In this document: piece after piece, positions 37,961-49,248 of the stretch
Layout: every line of letters begins with the position of its first letter
How positions within the stretch are numbered: position 1 is the stretch's first letter
Assembly (NCBI GenBank): GCA_028564705.1
Contig: JAPXFQ010001507.1
Span: 1 to 64,000, forward strand
Length of the DNA stretch: 64,000 nt
Direction: 5' to 3'
Source of the DNA: Apricaphanius iberus
Lineage: Eukaryota; Chordata; Actinopteri; Cyprinodontiformes; Aphaniidae
Position numbers and translations under genes: made by a program
The notes under the pieces: model-generated
The model's database searches: none
What the model was told of the DNA's origin: nothing
Seen by the model: only the letters and a program-made list of their open reading frames with translations

Positions 37961-40534
37961 AAGAAGATTACCAAATCGCACTAGGACATCACCGTTTATA
38001 GCAGCTAGCTGATGTCTAGTTTCAGTTCAAGGTTTTGCTGACCATGTCTCCGTTGTGTGGTCAGTAAGTGGGACATTTATTTAACACACAACAGAAAGCT
38101 CTCAGAGTAACTGATGGTGGCTTGCCTAGAAGTCTGACGAGGCATTTACATAATGCATGGCTTAGTAAACACTGTGATTACCAGGCTAGACTCCAAAGTA
38201 ATTTATCTGTGGCAATAAATGCTGCATGAGGTGCAAACAGCAGAATAAATTGCTGGTTAAGCCACATCACTTAAGTATTTTCTTTCATCACTGAGACACA
38301 AGGAAACTAATTTATAACATATGTGTTTTTGGATTTCAGATTAGATTTTAATTTGCTTAGTAACCTAACAGATGGAGACTGCTCTAAAATAACTCAAACT
38401 GTTGGTTGTGGAGGACCATTTGTATGCAAGTAGATTTACATTCATACTGACAGCTTTGACCTAATGAAAATAAAATCAGAAGTTTAACATGTACATTGAT
38501 CAAACAAATCACTACATCTACTGACAAATGAAGTGAATAAACATCTGCTGGAATTCAAAGCGATTTTATTTCACAACTTATGCAACTCTACATACATACT
38601 GAATATGTCTTGTGGTAACAGACCAAAAGTGGTCCAACTGGACAGTGGGTTCATGTAAAACATCTTAGGAATGGCACAGAGAGCTTGATGAAAAACAAAG
38701 AAGCTCACTTTACTGCAAAAAAAATACATAAAACCTGTCTAAAGTGATCTGAAAACAAACTATTCTGCCTTGTAAAACTTCATAGGTTTTTTTGTTTTGT
38801 TTTTTTACATTACAGTCAGTTTGTTTTGTTGGAATTCTACACAGGATAAAGGAAAATTCTGAAAAAGAAAAGGCCTCTACCACTCCAAAAACAATATATG
38901 TACATTTTAAGATGGACGTTTTTGTCTGCACATCCTTGCAGAATATGTTTCAAGCTTGGTCAGAGGATCTGTGTCCACTGATTAGCAAGCTGACCAAAGG
39001 TTCCCAGCTGGGTTTATGTTGTCTTTATTAGGGCTATACTCACACACATATATGCCTTGATCAAAATCATTCTACACAAGACCTATGCACTGGCAGTTTA
39101 TGATACGGGCGATATGGCTTTCGGCCTGGTGGAAACACTGCTTGGGAGAGTGGCACAAGAATAAAATAACGTTTTCTGTCAGTTTTACACTGAATGAGTC
39201 CTGCGAGGCTTATCTGCATGTTTAATTTAGTTGTGGAAAATGCCGAATTTGGTATCTGATTTGTAGATATTTTACTGGACAGGCAGGGTTAATGTCTAGT
39301 ATGTCTTGCCCTTGTCAAAAGCAGGGTTGGGTTTTGTTTAGTCTTCTAATCAAAGCACTGTGATTCCGCCTTAATTGTACTCTACCACTTTCCTATGGAC
39401 CATAAATTCAAGAGGGCCCTGAGTGGTGCTTTACAAAACAGTTGTATGGGTCACTTTTATAAAGGAAACAGACAAAATTGAGTCCTAAAAACCGCAGCAA
39501 CCCATGCTGTACCGCTAAGTGGAAACAAGGCATCTGAGACTGCCCTACAGATGGTTCTGTCCTGGCTGGTGAAGAAAACAACAACACCAGCAGAGCTGGT
39601 AGATTTACAGTTATGACCAAAGTGAATGTAAATGAGCTGGTGATTTGTATGTTGGTATATCTTCAATCTTCATCTTTATTCCGTAGTTATTTGCAGAATT
39701 GATTTGTTAATATTAAACCAGCTGATTAATGACTGCAAGTCCTAACAAGAAATTATAAAATTCACTGTTAAAGCCAATTCACTCGGGCTCTTTGTATATG
39801 TATGTGCTCGTGTTTGCGATCAATATGCGTCTAAGGTAACAAGTTCTTGGAGTTTGGCCAGGCATCTTTAACAAACACACAAATAATGAATTGGATTTCT
39901 GCACCACTAAGATGTCTAGCAATGATCACATAAAAGAAATAGACCTATCTACATCTGCTCACTCTCTGAGGTGGGGAGGCATAGAGGACTTACTGATGCA
40001 TTGCAGATAAACTGCAGATTCCAGTGCAACCCCTCCCTTTCTCTCCCCCTTTTACACCCCCTCCACTGTTGATGCACTAGATGACATCACTACCTCCAGA
40101 CCACCCACTATCATCACCCCACACAGATATCTACAACCTGTCACAGGCTGCCACACCTCACCATCTGATCCTATTGACCTCGCCGTTCCAACCAATCTAT
40201 CTCAGCAAACCAAGTAAACCTTTGCCCTTTGAAGGACCATGAACAAATAAAGTTTTCACTGTACAAAAGTCCCTGAACAAAATGTGTTTACAGAGTGTAA
40301 ATCTTCCATTTTCTTTTAACGAAATGTATTAAAAGAAACTTCATATATGCAAACTATTTATAGAGCAATGTTTATGTTACAGTGCATTATTCAAAGTATT
40401 GTTATATGTTACAGTGCATTTTTCAAATTATCGTTCTGAAAACTTCATATAGATGATGAAAAATGCATTCAAACAAGAAGAAAATAAAACTACAAAATTA
40501 TAAACAATAACCATTGTGGAAAGTCTGGACATCT
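37961..40534. other. non-coding stretch
   Basis: Nothing recognised on either strand. A C-rich part at about 40010-40215 stands out only in composition. Confidence 0.4.
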
Positions 40535-40885
40535 GGGTCCTCATTTATCAAACGTTCATAGAAACTGTCCTATATTCCATCGTGAAATTTAGAATGTTCG
40601 TACGAACAGTCAAAAGTCTGATTAATGGAATGTGTGGTGGCCACTCGTTTGCATGTGTCTCAGTAATCATCTGTTGATAGCTCACATTTACGTACCCAGT
40701 TGCTTGTGGTCATTCAGTCATTTGCATACAAAAACGCCCTCAATTAACCTAATTTGATAACACCATGTCTTGTGACGCATGCATGAAATCCTTGCGTTGT
40801 TCCCTAAAATAATGACCAAGAAAGCTAAGGAAGGAATATCACTGACACTGAGATCGAGGTGAAGCATAAGTGGGGTAAAAAAAGT
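40535..40885 (+). mobile_element. possible PIF/Harbinger-type element, 5' end
   Basis: It opens GGGTCCTCATTTATCAAACG, the terminal sequence I associate with fish Harbinger elements. After a leader, an ATG at 40812 begins codons resembling the Myb/MADF-like companion protein (MTKKAKEG, then a frameshift, then TDTEIEV). The rest is missing. Confidence 0.45.
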
Positions 40886-41458
40886 AATCATGATTAACAG
40901 ACTTTTAAAAATGTCGTAATTAACACAAATTAATTTCAACACAGATAGTTTTTGCCCTCTATTATCAGCGGTTTCTCTGCTTCATCTACCCCCTATCCAA
41001 CCAGCATGCAGCTGTTATATTTCTGATGTAGACAGAAAGAAATGTGGCAAATAATAGTTTAATTAGTTTTTTTTATTATGTGGAAATCCTTAACTTCTTT
41101 GAACAAATTAAATAAGTTACATTAGTCCTGAACATTGCTTTTTGGCACTATCAGCCCAGAGGGAACCAATAAAATAAATGACTACGCCTGGAAAAAAGTG
41201 ATACAGACAGTAAATGTGATTGGGACAGTGGAGACGTTCCTGTTGGAAATAAAGGGGAAAATGGTTTGATATCAAGCTGAATGCAGTAACACATCCCTTA
41301 TCACACAGCTGGGACTCATCAAATTTGATTCTTGTGTGGCTGTGCGTAATTGGAGACATCGTTTCTGCTGCCCTCAGTACGCGAGGAAAAAGCGGCAACC
41401 TGCTTCACTGGTAAGCAGGATCATTTAGTTGTCACAGAACAGTACACAGGGTGAGCGT
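40886..41458. other. AT-rich non-coding stretch
   Basis: Nothing recognised. Confidence 0.4.
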
Positions 41459-41460
41459 TA

Positions 41461-42640
41461 CAGTGCTCTGCATAAATGAGTACACCCCAATTAAAGTCCT
41501 AGAAGAAAAGCCACACTTAAGACTACAAACTTCTAATTAACAGGCATTCAACCACAGTTGAGTCTAATGATTCATTTAAGAGATGTATCGTAGACCGGTG
41601 ACAATAAAAGGGCATTACTTTACAAAGAAAAGCCCATCCCCATGGAAGAGAAATCTGAGAAAGGAAATAATTTCTTTACCCAAAAAAGGTTATGGCTACA
41701 AGAAGATCAGCAAAGCTTTACATATCATTCAAAATACTGTGGCAAAAGTGATCAAAACATTTGAGAAAGATGGAAGTGCAACCATCTTACAAGATCGTCC
41801 AGGCCGTCCACCAAAGTTAACATCTCGACAGGAGCTTCTTCTGATAAGAAGGGCCGAAGAAAATCGCCATGCATGTTCACTGCATTTAGCTAAAGCAGTA
41901 AAAAGCCAAACTGGAGTGACCGTTTCCTGTGACACCATACGGCACACACTGCAGAGGAATTGCATGCATGGGTATCGTCCATGAAGGAAGCCTCTCATAA
42001 AGCCCATGCACAAAAAAGCACGCCTAGAATTTGCTAGGACCCATGCTGAAAAAATTAAGACCATTGGGACTCTATACTATGTAGTCATGAGACCAAGATC
42101 ACTGTTTTTGGAACTAATGGTTTAAAAACTGTGTGGTGTCGTTAAGGTGAGGATTTCAAAGAAAACTGCATTGTGCCTACAGTGAAACATGGTGGTTGCA
42201 GTGTCATTATGTGGGGCTGCATGAGTGCTGCTGGTGTTGGGGAGCTGCATTTCATTGATGGTATCATGAACTCAACAATGTACTGCTCTATACCGAAGGA
42301 GAAGATGCTGCTATCACTCCGTGCAATTGTCCTTGTGCACTTTTCCAACACAACAATGATCCAGAAACACACATCTAAAGCTACTGTTGCATTTCTGAAG
42401 CAGAACAGGGTGAAGGTGATTGAATGGCCAAGTTTGTCTCTTGATCTGAACCCAATCGAAAACTTGTGGGGAATTCTGAAGCGAACAAGTTGAGAATCCC
42501 TCTCCATCCAGCATCCAGGCTCTAAGATAGGTTATTCTTGAACAATGGAAAAAGATAGATGTTGCCTAGATTGCCTAGACCATGCCTAGAAGACTAGGTT
42601 CTGTCCTTAAAAATCATAGTGCTCATAAAAAATAAATGGA
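41461..42640 (+). mobile_element. Tc1-like transposon, 3' truncated
   Basis: It begins directly after a TA (41459-41460) with CAGTGCTCTGCATAAATGAG and TACACCCC, a Tc1-family terminal repeat. A transposase pseudogene follows from 41583. The family 3' section is readable up to GTCCTTAAAAATCATAGTGC (about 42603-42625), but the closing inverted repeat is absent. Confidence 0.82.
41583..42493 (+). pseudogene. Tc1-family transposase pseudogene
   Basis: The amino part (41583-41984) is open for 133 codons: a paired-like helix-turn-helix region (EIISLPKKGYGYKKISKALH) followed by a GRPPKLT hook and the second DNA-binding part. A stop at 41982, then further stops and frameshifts, break the centre, where the first catalytic aspartate should lie. 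The carboxyl part is readable at 42173-42493 (VKHGGCSVIMWGCMSAAG, later VIEWPSLSLDLNPIENLWG), containing the last catalytic block. A single-base insertion near 42362 shifts the frame in the NNDPKH block. It cannot make active transposase. Confidence 0.82.
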
Positions 42641-43755
42641 TTCATGGATATTATGGAAACAATTAAATAGTAAGTTAAAGATGAGGGTATGTGTTGAAAC
42701 TGAAGTATAAAGTTTTATTAATCTAAAAGCTATTTATGTAAAAGCTAGTGCCAGACATTAAAATTAACTAGAGGGAACATGTTGAATTTGAAATAAAATG
42801 GACCCAGAATAGAGTCCAGATGAACCCCTTGCTTGATTATTTGTTACTTGGACTTATACACACTGAAGAGCAGAAAGCATCCTTGGGGTGTCCAGTAAAA
42901 TTTAGACCAAGCTAAGTACCAGAAAGTCAAACATATTTCCAGTCCATGGATAATTATATCACGAGACTTATGGCGACATTCAGTAATATCAAAACTGAGG
43001 TTTTAAATGCAGATGCAAATTTTTGTTTTTTAGCACAAATGTGCCATTACAAAGATTAAAAACAATAGCTTTGGCAAAAGGGCCCAAAAGTTTTTTTTCT
43101 CCTGTAATTTCCAGCCAGAAATTGCTCACAGATTGACTTATTGTCAATTAAGTCAATAATATGACAGACAGTGACATGGTTAAATTAGTTTTCTGTCATT
43201 GTGGACCAAAACCAAGATGTGAGCTGAGCAGTTTAAAATTTATATCAAATAAATCGTTTTTAAAAAACAAAATCTACCAAGTGGTGAAAAGGCTGCTTTT
43301 GAAAATATGCATCATTATAATTTTTGTTCAAAACAGAGAAAAGCCTCGAGTTCATTTCATCCTTGTATTATTATTTTAACTTACTGTTATTTTGTTATGT
43401 TGTTCAAACCTTCCACTCATAATCTACTATCTAAAATCAACCCCCCCTTTTATTGTTGCAACTACCTGTAGTTCTGCCTATCCTTGTCTTATAACAAAAT
43501 TTCTAGCTGAACTTCATCTGATCTCTAATATGAAAAAAAGGTTTAGATAAATACTGTGGCAATTGAAATTTTAAAATTGTGTTTTCAAGTTTCTCACCAG
43601 TCTGCTGAGAGCTACCGACATGACAGAAAGATTTGAAAACTATTAATGAAACTCTATCGAAATATTTAATATGAAAACATAAATCAGATATGTCAGAACA
43701 TTCGAATTGAAACAAAACCTAAACTAATTTCTTCCTTAGTGGGACTTCTGACACT
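42641..43755. other. AT-rich non-coding stretch
   Basis: Nothing recognised. Confidence 0.4.
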
Positions 43756-43895
43756 GGGTGGAGGTAGGTAATTTTTCATAACACAGACTGCTACAGGAGA
43801 TCCTTTGTGCCCACTGCCATCAGCATTTACAACAACTCCTTGAAGAAAATTAGTGTAATTACAACACGTAATTCCCCTCTCAGATAAATAAGGCA
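43756..43895 (+). mobile_element. possible Rex-type LINE 3' fragment
   Basis: GACTGCTACAGGAGATCCTT, then GTGCCCACTGCCATCAGCAT and TTACAACAACTCC, reads as the end of a Rex1-like polyprotein (block usually RSFxPxAxxLxNS). A CTCAGATAAATAAG tail follows. Short and decayed. Confidence 0.45.
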
Positions 43896-46640
43896 GGTCA
43901 GCAGGTGTCAAACATGTCATAGTAGATCATAGTAGATCAGTACTTTGATTTGATGATCTTCGTGTGAGAGAATGCCGACTGACATTAATAAGTTGATCTA
44001 AAAAGTATTGCCTAGTGTGGGCCTTTCTAGATCAAATTTCCCAGCAGGACCAGGGTGAGACCAGAGTTATTTCTTGGGTGAACCAAAAAATTAAACAAAA
44101 AGAGGACAATATCTCATTGTTTCATATAATAAGTGAGCCAAAGAGACACCTTCAGCTCCAGAGCTGCAGGCAAAGCCCTGATCTAGCAGATGAAAACTGT
44201 GATCCCATTTTGGTACATCCGAAGCTTAAGTGCAAAATCAACATTTCAAATTTTTTGCTAATTTAAACCTTTCAAGATAAAATAAAAAATCTGAAGTACA
44301 CTTCTACATCTAATGGGGCACTGGGCCCTGGAGTCCCATCTAGAGTGAAACAGTATCTTCCAGGTTTTGATATTTTTGCTCTTACAACAGGTTTCTGAAG
44401 GGGCTCATGTTGCGCTGAATTTTATTACAATGTCATTTATTGGTGTTGGTGCCTCATTTTCAACAGCAGAGAAATTCAGCCTAAGAAAGGTCATTAATTT
44501 GGAGACAGTCTCAATAACATCAATATTTCCACTAAATAGAAAACACAAGGGGTAACACGTTTAGAAAGAGAAAAGCCAGTTAAGCTCCTCTCAAACTCTG
44601 GCATAATGTAAGAAAGGATGAAAGAAATTTCTCATTTTTTCTACTGGACAGTTAATGTACATTTTGTTTCTTTAAATTGTTTATTATATATTTTGTCCTA
44701 TTTGATTACTTTCATATGAATACTGTGGCATAATACAAACAAACGAGGCAATTTTTTTTTTTTCTCATTTACTGAACTTTTAGAACAAGGGAAAATAAGT
44801 CCAACAGGTGAAAAACAACTTAAAACCATTCTTCTTATTCTCCTAGTTGGCATGTCTTTAGGAGGGTTATAGTAATTTTTGAGGTAAAGTGATAAGAATA
44901 CACAAATGACCCAGCAATGTACCAGCATTTAATTGCACATGTACGCACAAATCTACAGATGTGAAATTAGTCTCAAAACTCCTTGTGCAGTTGTAACTCT
45001 GATCTTTGTGTGAATGGGGTTTTGTCTGTGTGTATCAGATGTTTGGTTCATACGTACTTAATGATTTGCATGCGTAGGAGCCATTTTGAATGTGTAGTTA
45101 GTTTTAAGTTAGTGCAACTTGAAATTGTTAATGTGTAAATGGATTTTGTACTTGTAAATTTTTTATATTTGTGTCTCCATTTTATCAAACAATTGCAAGT
45201 ACCTGAGGTTACACACAAAATGTATTTTATGGTTTAAAAATCTAGTTTTACACTTACACAAAAATGCTTAAATAAGTTACAAATCAGAAACTATGCACAC
45301 ACAGATATTGTGACTCCATTTTCTCTCTATAGGATCATGATTGGTTTTTTCTTACATTCAAGCAAATCATCATCATTGTATGTTTCTGGGCTATATTGTA
45401 TTAGCTAATAATATATCTATATCTACAAAAACATGTAACAGTATACGAAGTGGACATGAGGTCATGTTGACTTTGAAGCCTGCAAATGTGCACACATGTA
45501 TTCGCTATCACAGATATAGTTGGCGTTGACCCCAGTCAGAGGACCGATAGCCTCTCTTACCCTGTGGACGTGTCTCTGCAGGCTGCAGGCTAGGACGGAG
45601 TGACACTGACTAGGATGGGCTTGCCTTAGCTGTTTGAGTTTGCTCCTGCTGCACTGCCTTTTTAAAACACTCCAATGTTCCTGCAATGCGCTGAAGCCTA
45701 GAACTGCTGTGTACCCACAGACCTTCAGGACATCGTTACACGCCACCACTGCCCTTAATAGATCCTATATGAAACGCTACAGCTAATAGCACGACAACAT
45801 AGAAATAAAAAGCAAGTCATGGGACAAAGGCGAAGGACAATGCAACATCAGCAACTGGGGAGCTTGTTGTTGAAGTGTAGTAATTTACTACAGCTATCAT
45901 AGCTTTAAAAGGCACACACACGACGAGGAAGTCATTGAGTCTGTCTCTCTCATTTTGTCCGGTAGGCTCATTCTCTCTCATTGTCTGCCTTCCTGTCTCT
46001 AAAGCAATCTAAAATTGTCTAACCTTGATACATTAGCTGTGCTTCTTAAAGCTTTCACTGGAATGCCAATGAGAGAGAAGCAGGGAAATGCAGAATACAT
46101 TTGTTGTATTTGAAAAACAAAACCAGAACAGTAACTACTCCAAACATCTAAATCCACGGGATTCTTGAGAAACAAATGTCCCTTTTATACATTTTTGTTG
46201 TGCAAAGTTATTTTTTTCTTGTATTTTGCTGATTTAAACAGAATTAAACAAACAGCTATAAGATGCTATGGTTTTTACATTACCTCTAACTACTACTAAT
46301 GGTTTCACATTGATCCGAGGGACCAAATAATGAACAAAGGCATCAAGACTGATGGTGATCAATAATCGGCTAATGAGGCCAAGCCTTCAGAGAAAACTCT
46401 CATACGGCACAGGTCAGGGGGTGGGATGGGGGTTCGGGTAGGGGGGGGGCTGTTATCACATCAAATGAATGGTTACTCCAGGTACAGAGGTTGCATACAA
46501 TTGTTTTGAAAACAGAGAGACAGGTCTCGAGTGTGCATGTATTTAATTTTGTTGACCTCAATGGAGATTTTAAATTAAACAGGTGAGCTCTTTTATCACC
46601 CTGTTATGGTAACCACTAAAACCAAGGCTAAATAAATAAT
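43896..46640. other. non-coding stretch
   Basis: No gene recognised. From about 44930 to 45300 there are repeated words such as CACACAAAAT and TGTGTGAA in both orientations, suggesting an unidentified short transposon. A 95-codon frame on minus at 45749-45462 ends near a donor-like GGTAAGAG but matches nothing I know. A G-rich run lies at 46416-46449. Confidence 0.35.
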
Positions 46641-46982
46641 TAGGGATGCAACAATATCACTTTTTTCTAACCGATATGACACCGATACTTGGACTTGAGT
46701 ACCAATGGGTTAGGGGTAGGGTTAGGGTCAATACTGATACTTCTACAAGAAAAAAAAAAATCCTTTCTGCTTGTTATAACAAATGATGGTGATTAGATAA
46801 AAAAAAAAATACAAAAATAACTACAAAACTAAAATTTCAATTGAAAAATTAATACATTTTATGAAATTATTGCAGAGTTTACACATTTTATTTATCGGTT
46901 AACATTAACGGATACTGATCCAGTACATAAGAGAGGTATCGCCTCCAACGCCAGAAACCACTATCATATCGGTGCATCCGTA
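46641..46982. mobile_element. non-autonomous hAT element, 342 bp
   Basis: The ends are TAGGGATGCAACAATATC and, on the other strand, TACGGATGCACCGATATG, the TAGGGATGCACCGAT signature of fish hAT elements. The flanks TAAATAAT (46633-46640) and TGAATAAT (46983-46990) give an 8-bp target duplication with one mismatch. It has no coding capacity. The interior carries telomere-like GGGTTAGGGGTAGGGTTAGG at 46707-46726. Confidence 0.83.
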
Positions 46983-47261
46983 TGAATAATAAAAAATAAG
47001 GCTGAATAATCTCACTCACCTGTATTCCCTAAAAAAAATCAATGCTTTTATGTCCTAGTGTCTAGGCTATGGTAATTCAATATACTTTGGAAAAAATCTG
47101 GAACTGATACATCAGCAGAAACTAGTACAGAATGCAACACTGGTAAGCCTTAAGAATGAGCACATACCCCCTATATTTGCTTTACTTCACTGGTGCAGTT
47201 TGAATTAGTTAAATTGCTCACCATTTTTTGTAAAAATAGTCTATGCACCCTAAGAACAAAC

Positions 47262-47590
47262 TATCTCTATGGTGAAACATGCTGGTGGCAGCATTACACT
47301 GTGTGGAGGGCTGCATAGAGGGGAAGCAGCTGATGGCAGGATGAATGGGGCTAAATATCGGTCAAAACCAAGAAAAAACCTGTTAGAGGCAGTGAGACAT
47401 TGGTGGAGCTTTACCTTCCAACATGGACAACAACATACAAATATAGTTAACAGCATCCAGACCCAAGTCCTATTGAGAATCTGTGGCAAAAAACTGTACA
47501 GTAGCTTGTTATTAGTTGCCCCCAATTCAAACTGACTGAGTGTGAACTATTTTTGCAAAGCTGGTAGGCTATTCATAGCCCATGCTAGAC
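47262..47590 (+). mobile_element. Tc1-like transposase fragment
   Basis: It reads VKHAGGSITLCGG (block usually VKHGGGSIMLWG), then RMNGAKYR, FTFQHGQQHTN (decayed catalytic FQQDNDPKH) and, after a frameshift, PDPSPIENLWQK. The terminal repeats are missing. It is a dead fragment lying within 450 bp of the nefm promoter. Confidence 0.72.
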
Positions 47591-47779
47591 CGTGGAAGTT
47601 GGTCCTAAAAATGGTTACCCTAACCTCGATTTGAGTCTCTAACAAGATGACTGACGCAGTGTTGCTTGCGGACCTTGGCTCAGCAGCACTCAGCAGCTTC
47701 GCAGAGCTGTAATTGAGTGCTATATTGTGTGATGAGGAAACCCTGTTTCCTTCAGCAGGAAATAGACTGAAAGTTGACT

Positions 47780-47800
47780 GTCGCTGTCTGTGGTGCTGAA
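47780..47800 (-). promoter_or_regulatory. RE1/NRSF (REST) silencer element
   Basis: The minus strand reads TTCAGCACC, then ACA, then GACAGCGAC. This matches the 21-bp RE1 consensus at 19 positions with both half-sites in canonical spacing. RE1 sites recruit REST to silence neuronal genes outside neurons. It lies about 240 bp upstream of the predicted nefm start of transcription. Binding itself is inferred. Confidence 0.8.
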
Positions 47801-48012
47801 ATGATGGAATGAGTCAGCAATTATAACTTCGTAAGAACGCAAGTAAATGCGCTAGCCTTTATTTTAAATCCCACACCCACGCGTGGTTCAGACTGAGCGG
47901 TGTCCCAGGACCAGCTGACGGGATGAGGGGGGCGCTCCTCTCTATCCCCTCCCTTCCTTCCTAGGACGAACAAAACTGCTTGGACACGCCGTGTTAGCGG
48001 CAGAAGCTCCTG

Positions 48013-48020
48013 TATATAAG
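48013..48020 (+). promoter_or_regulatory. nefm TATA box
   Basis: TATATAAG lies about 170 bp before the start codon in a CpG-richer stretch. The start of transcription is expected near 48040-48048. Confidence 0.8.
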
Positions 48021-48042
48021 GACAAAACGGAAGCTCTCTCAC

Positions 48043-48189
48043 TCGCTGTTAAAACCATACACCCCTCACCTGCGAACACACACATACACAACACACACAC
48101 ACACACACACATTTGCACCCACACGCTCCTGAACCTCCAGCGCCGTCTCCCTTCTTTCCTGTGCGCATCTTGTAGTGCAGTCTGTACGG
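48043..48189 (+). other. nefm: predicted nefm 5' UTR
   Basis: The start is placed about 30 bp after the TATA box. It contains no upstream ATG but carries an AC repeat (48076-48110). An in-frame GTG at 48175 is not needed as a start: the conserved protein begins at the ATG at 48190. Confidence 0.6.
48076..48110 (+). repeat. AC microsatellite in the nefm 5' UTR
   Basis: (AC)n of about 35 bp with one TA and one AA interruption, ending in ten uninterrupted AC units. Confidence 0.9.
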
Positions 48190-49248
48190 ATGAGTTACCC
48201 GGTGGACACGATAGGAAGTCCCTTCAGGAGAGTAATGGATACAAGAACGACCAGTTACGGCTACCGCCGCCCGAGCGGCACCCCATCAAGCGGCTTTCGC
48301 TCCCAGTCATGGTCCCGGACAAGCCCGGGCTCCCCCATGACCGCGTCTTACAAGAGGACCGTGAACGCACCAGCTCCCCGGGCATACAGCTCAACGGTGC
48401 TGAGTTCTGCCGACAGTGTTGATTACAGTCAAACCTCGATCCTTAACGGTGACTATAAGCGATCTAACGAAAAAGAACAACTTCAGGGGCTCAACGACCG
48501 GTTCGTTGTGTATATCGACAAGGTGCACTACCTGGAGCAGCAGAACAAGCAGATCGAGGCTGAGATCCAGGCGCTGCGGCAGAAGCAGGTGTCCCGCAAC
48601 CAGTTAGACGACCTGTACGACCAGGAGCTGAAGGAACTGCGCGCCGTTCTGGAGCAGATCCACCGCGACAAGGCGCAAATCCAACTTGACACTGAGCACA
48701 TCGAGGAGGACATCCAGCGGCTCAGGGACCGCTTCGAGGAGGAGGCTCGAATCCGTGAGGAGACGGAAGCCATAATTCGGGTACTCAAGAAAGACACCGG
48801 TGACTCAGAGTTGGTGAAGTCCGAGTTGGAGAAAAAAGTTCAGTCGTTGCAAGATGAGATCGCTTTTATCCGCAACAACCATGAAGAGGAGGTGAGCGAC
48901 CTCATCTCCCAGATCCAGGCGTCCCAGGTGACCGTGGAGAGGAAGGACCTCCAGAAGACCGACATCACGGAGGCTCTGCGGGAAATACGCACCGAATTGG
49001 AAGGCCACTCCAACCAGAACCTGCAGCAGGTGGAGAGCTGGTTCATGTGCCGTTATGCCAAGCTCACAGAAGCTGCGGAGCAGAACAAGGACGCGATAAA
49101 GTCCGCCCGGGATGAGATTGCCGACTACAGGCGCCAGCTGCAGGCAAAGACGGTGGAGCTGGAGTCCGTCCGCGGGATGAAGGACTCTCTGGAGCGGCAG
49201 CTTAATGATATCGAGGACCGACACAACAACGACATGGGCAGCTTGCAG
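48190..49248 (+). CDS. nefm: nefm coding exon 1
   Basis: Codes residues 1-353 (head, coil 1 and most of coil 2). It ends after a glutamine codon at the donor CAG|GTATGG, phase 0, as in other NEFM genes. Confidence 0.96.

Noticed and set aside
44930..45300. Short transposon with ACACAAAAT words
   Set aside because: I could not define matching ends or a target duplication, so it is mentioned only within the surrounding stretch.
48175..48189. GTG at 48175 as the nefm start
   Set aside because: Vertebrate genes start at ATG and the conserved NF-M amino end begins at the ATG at 48190.
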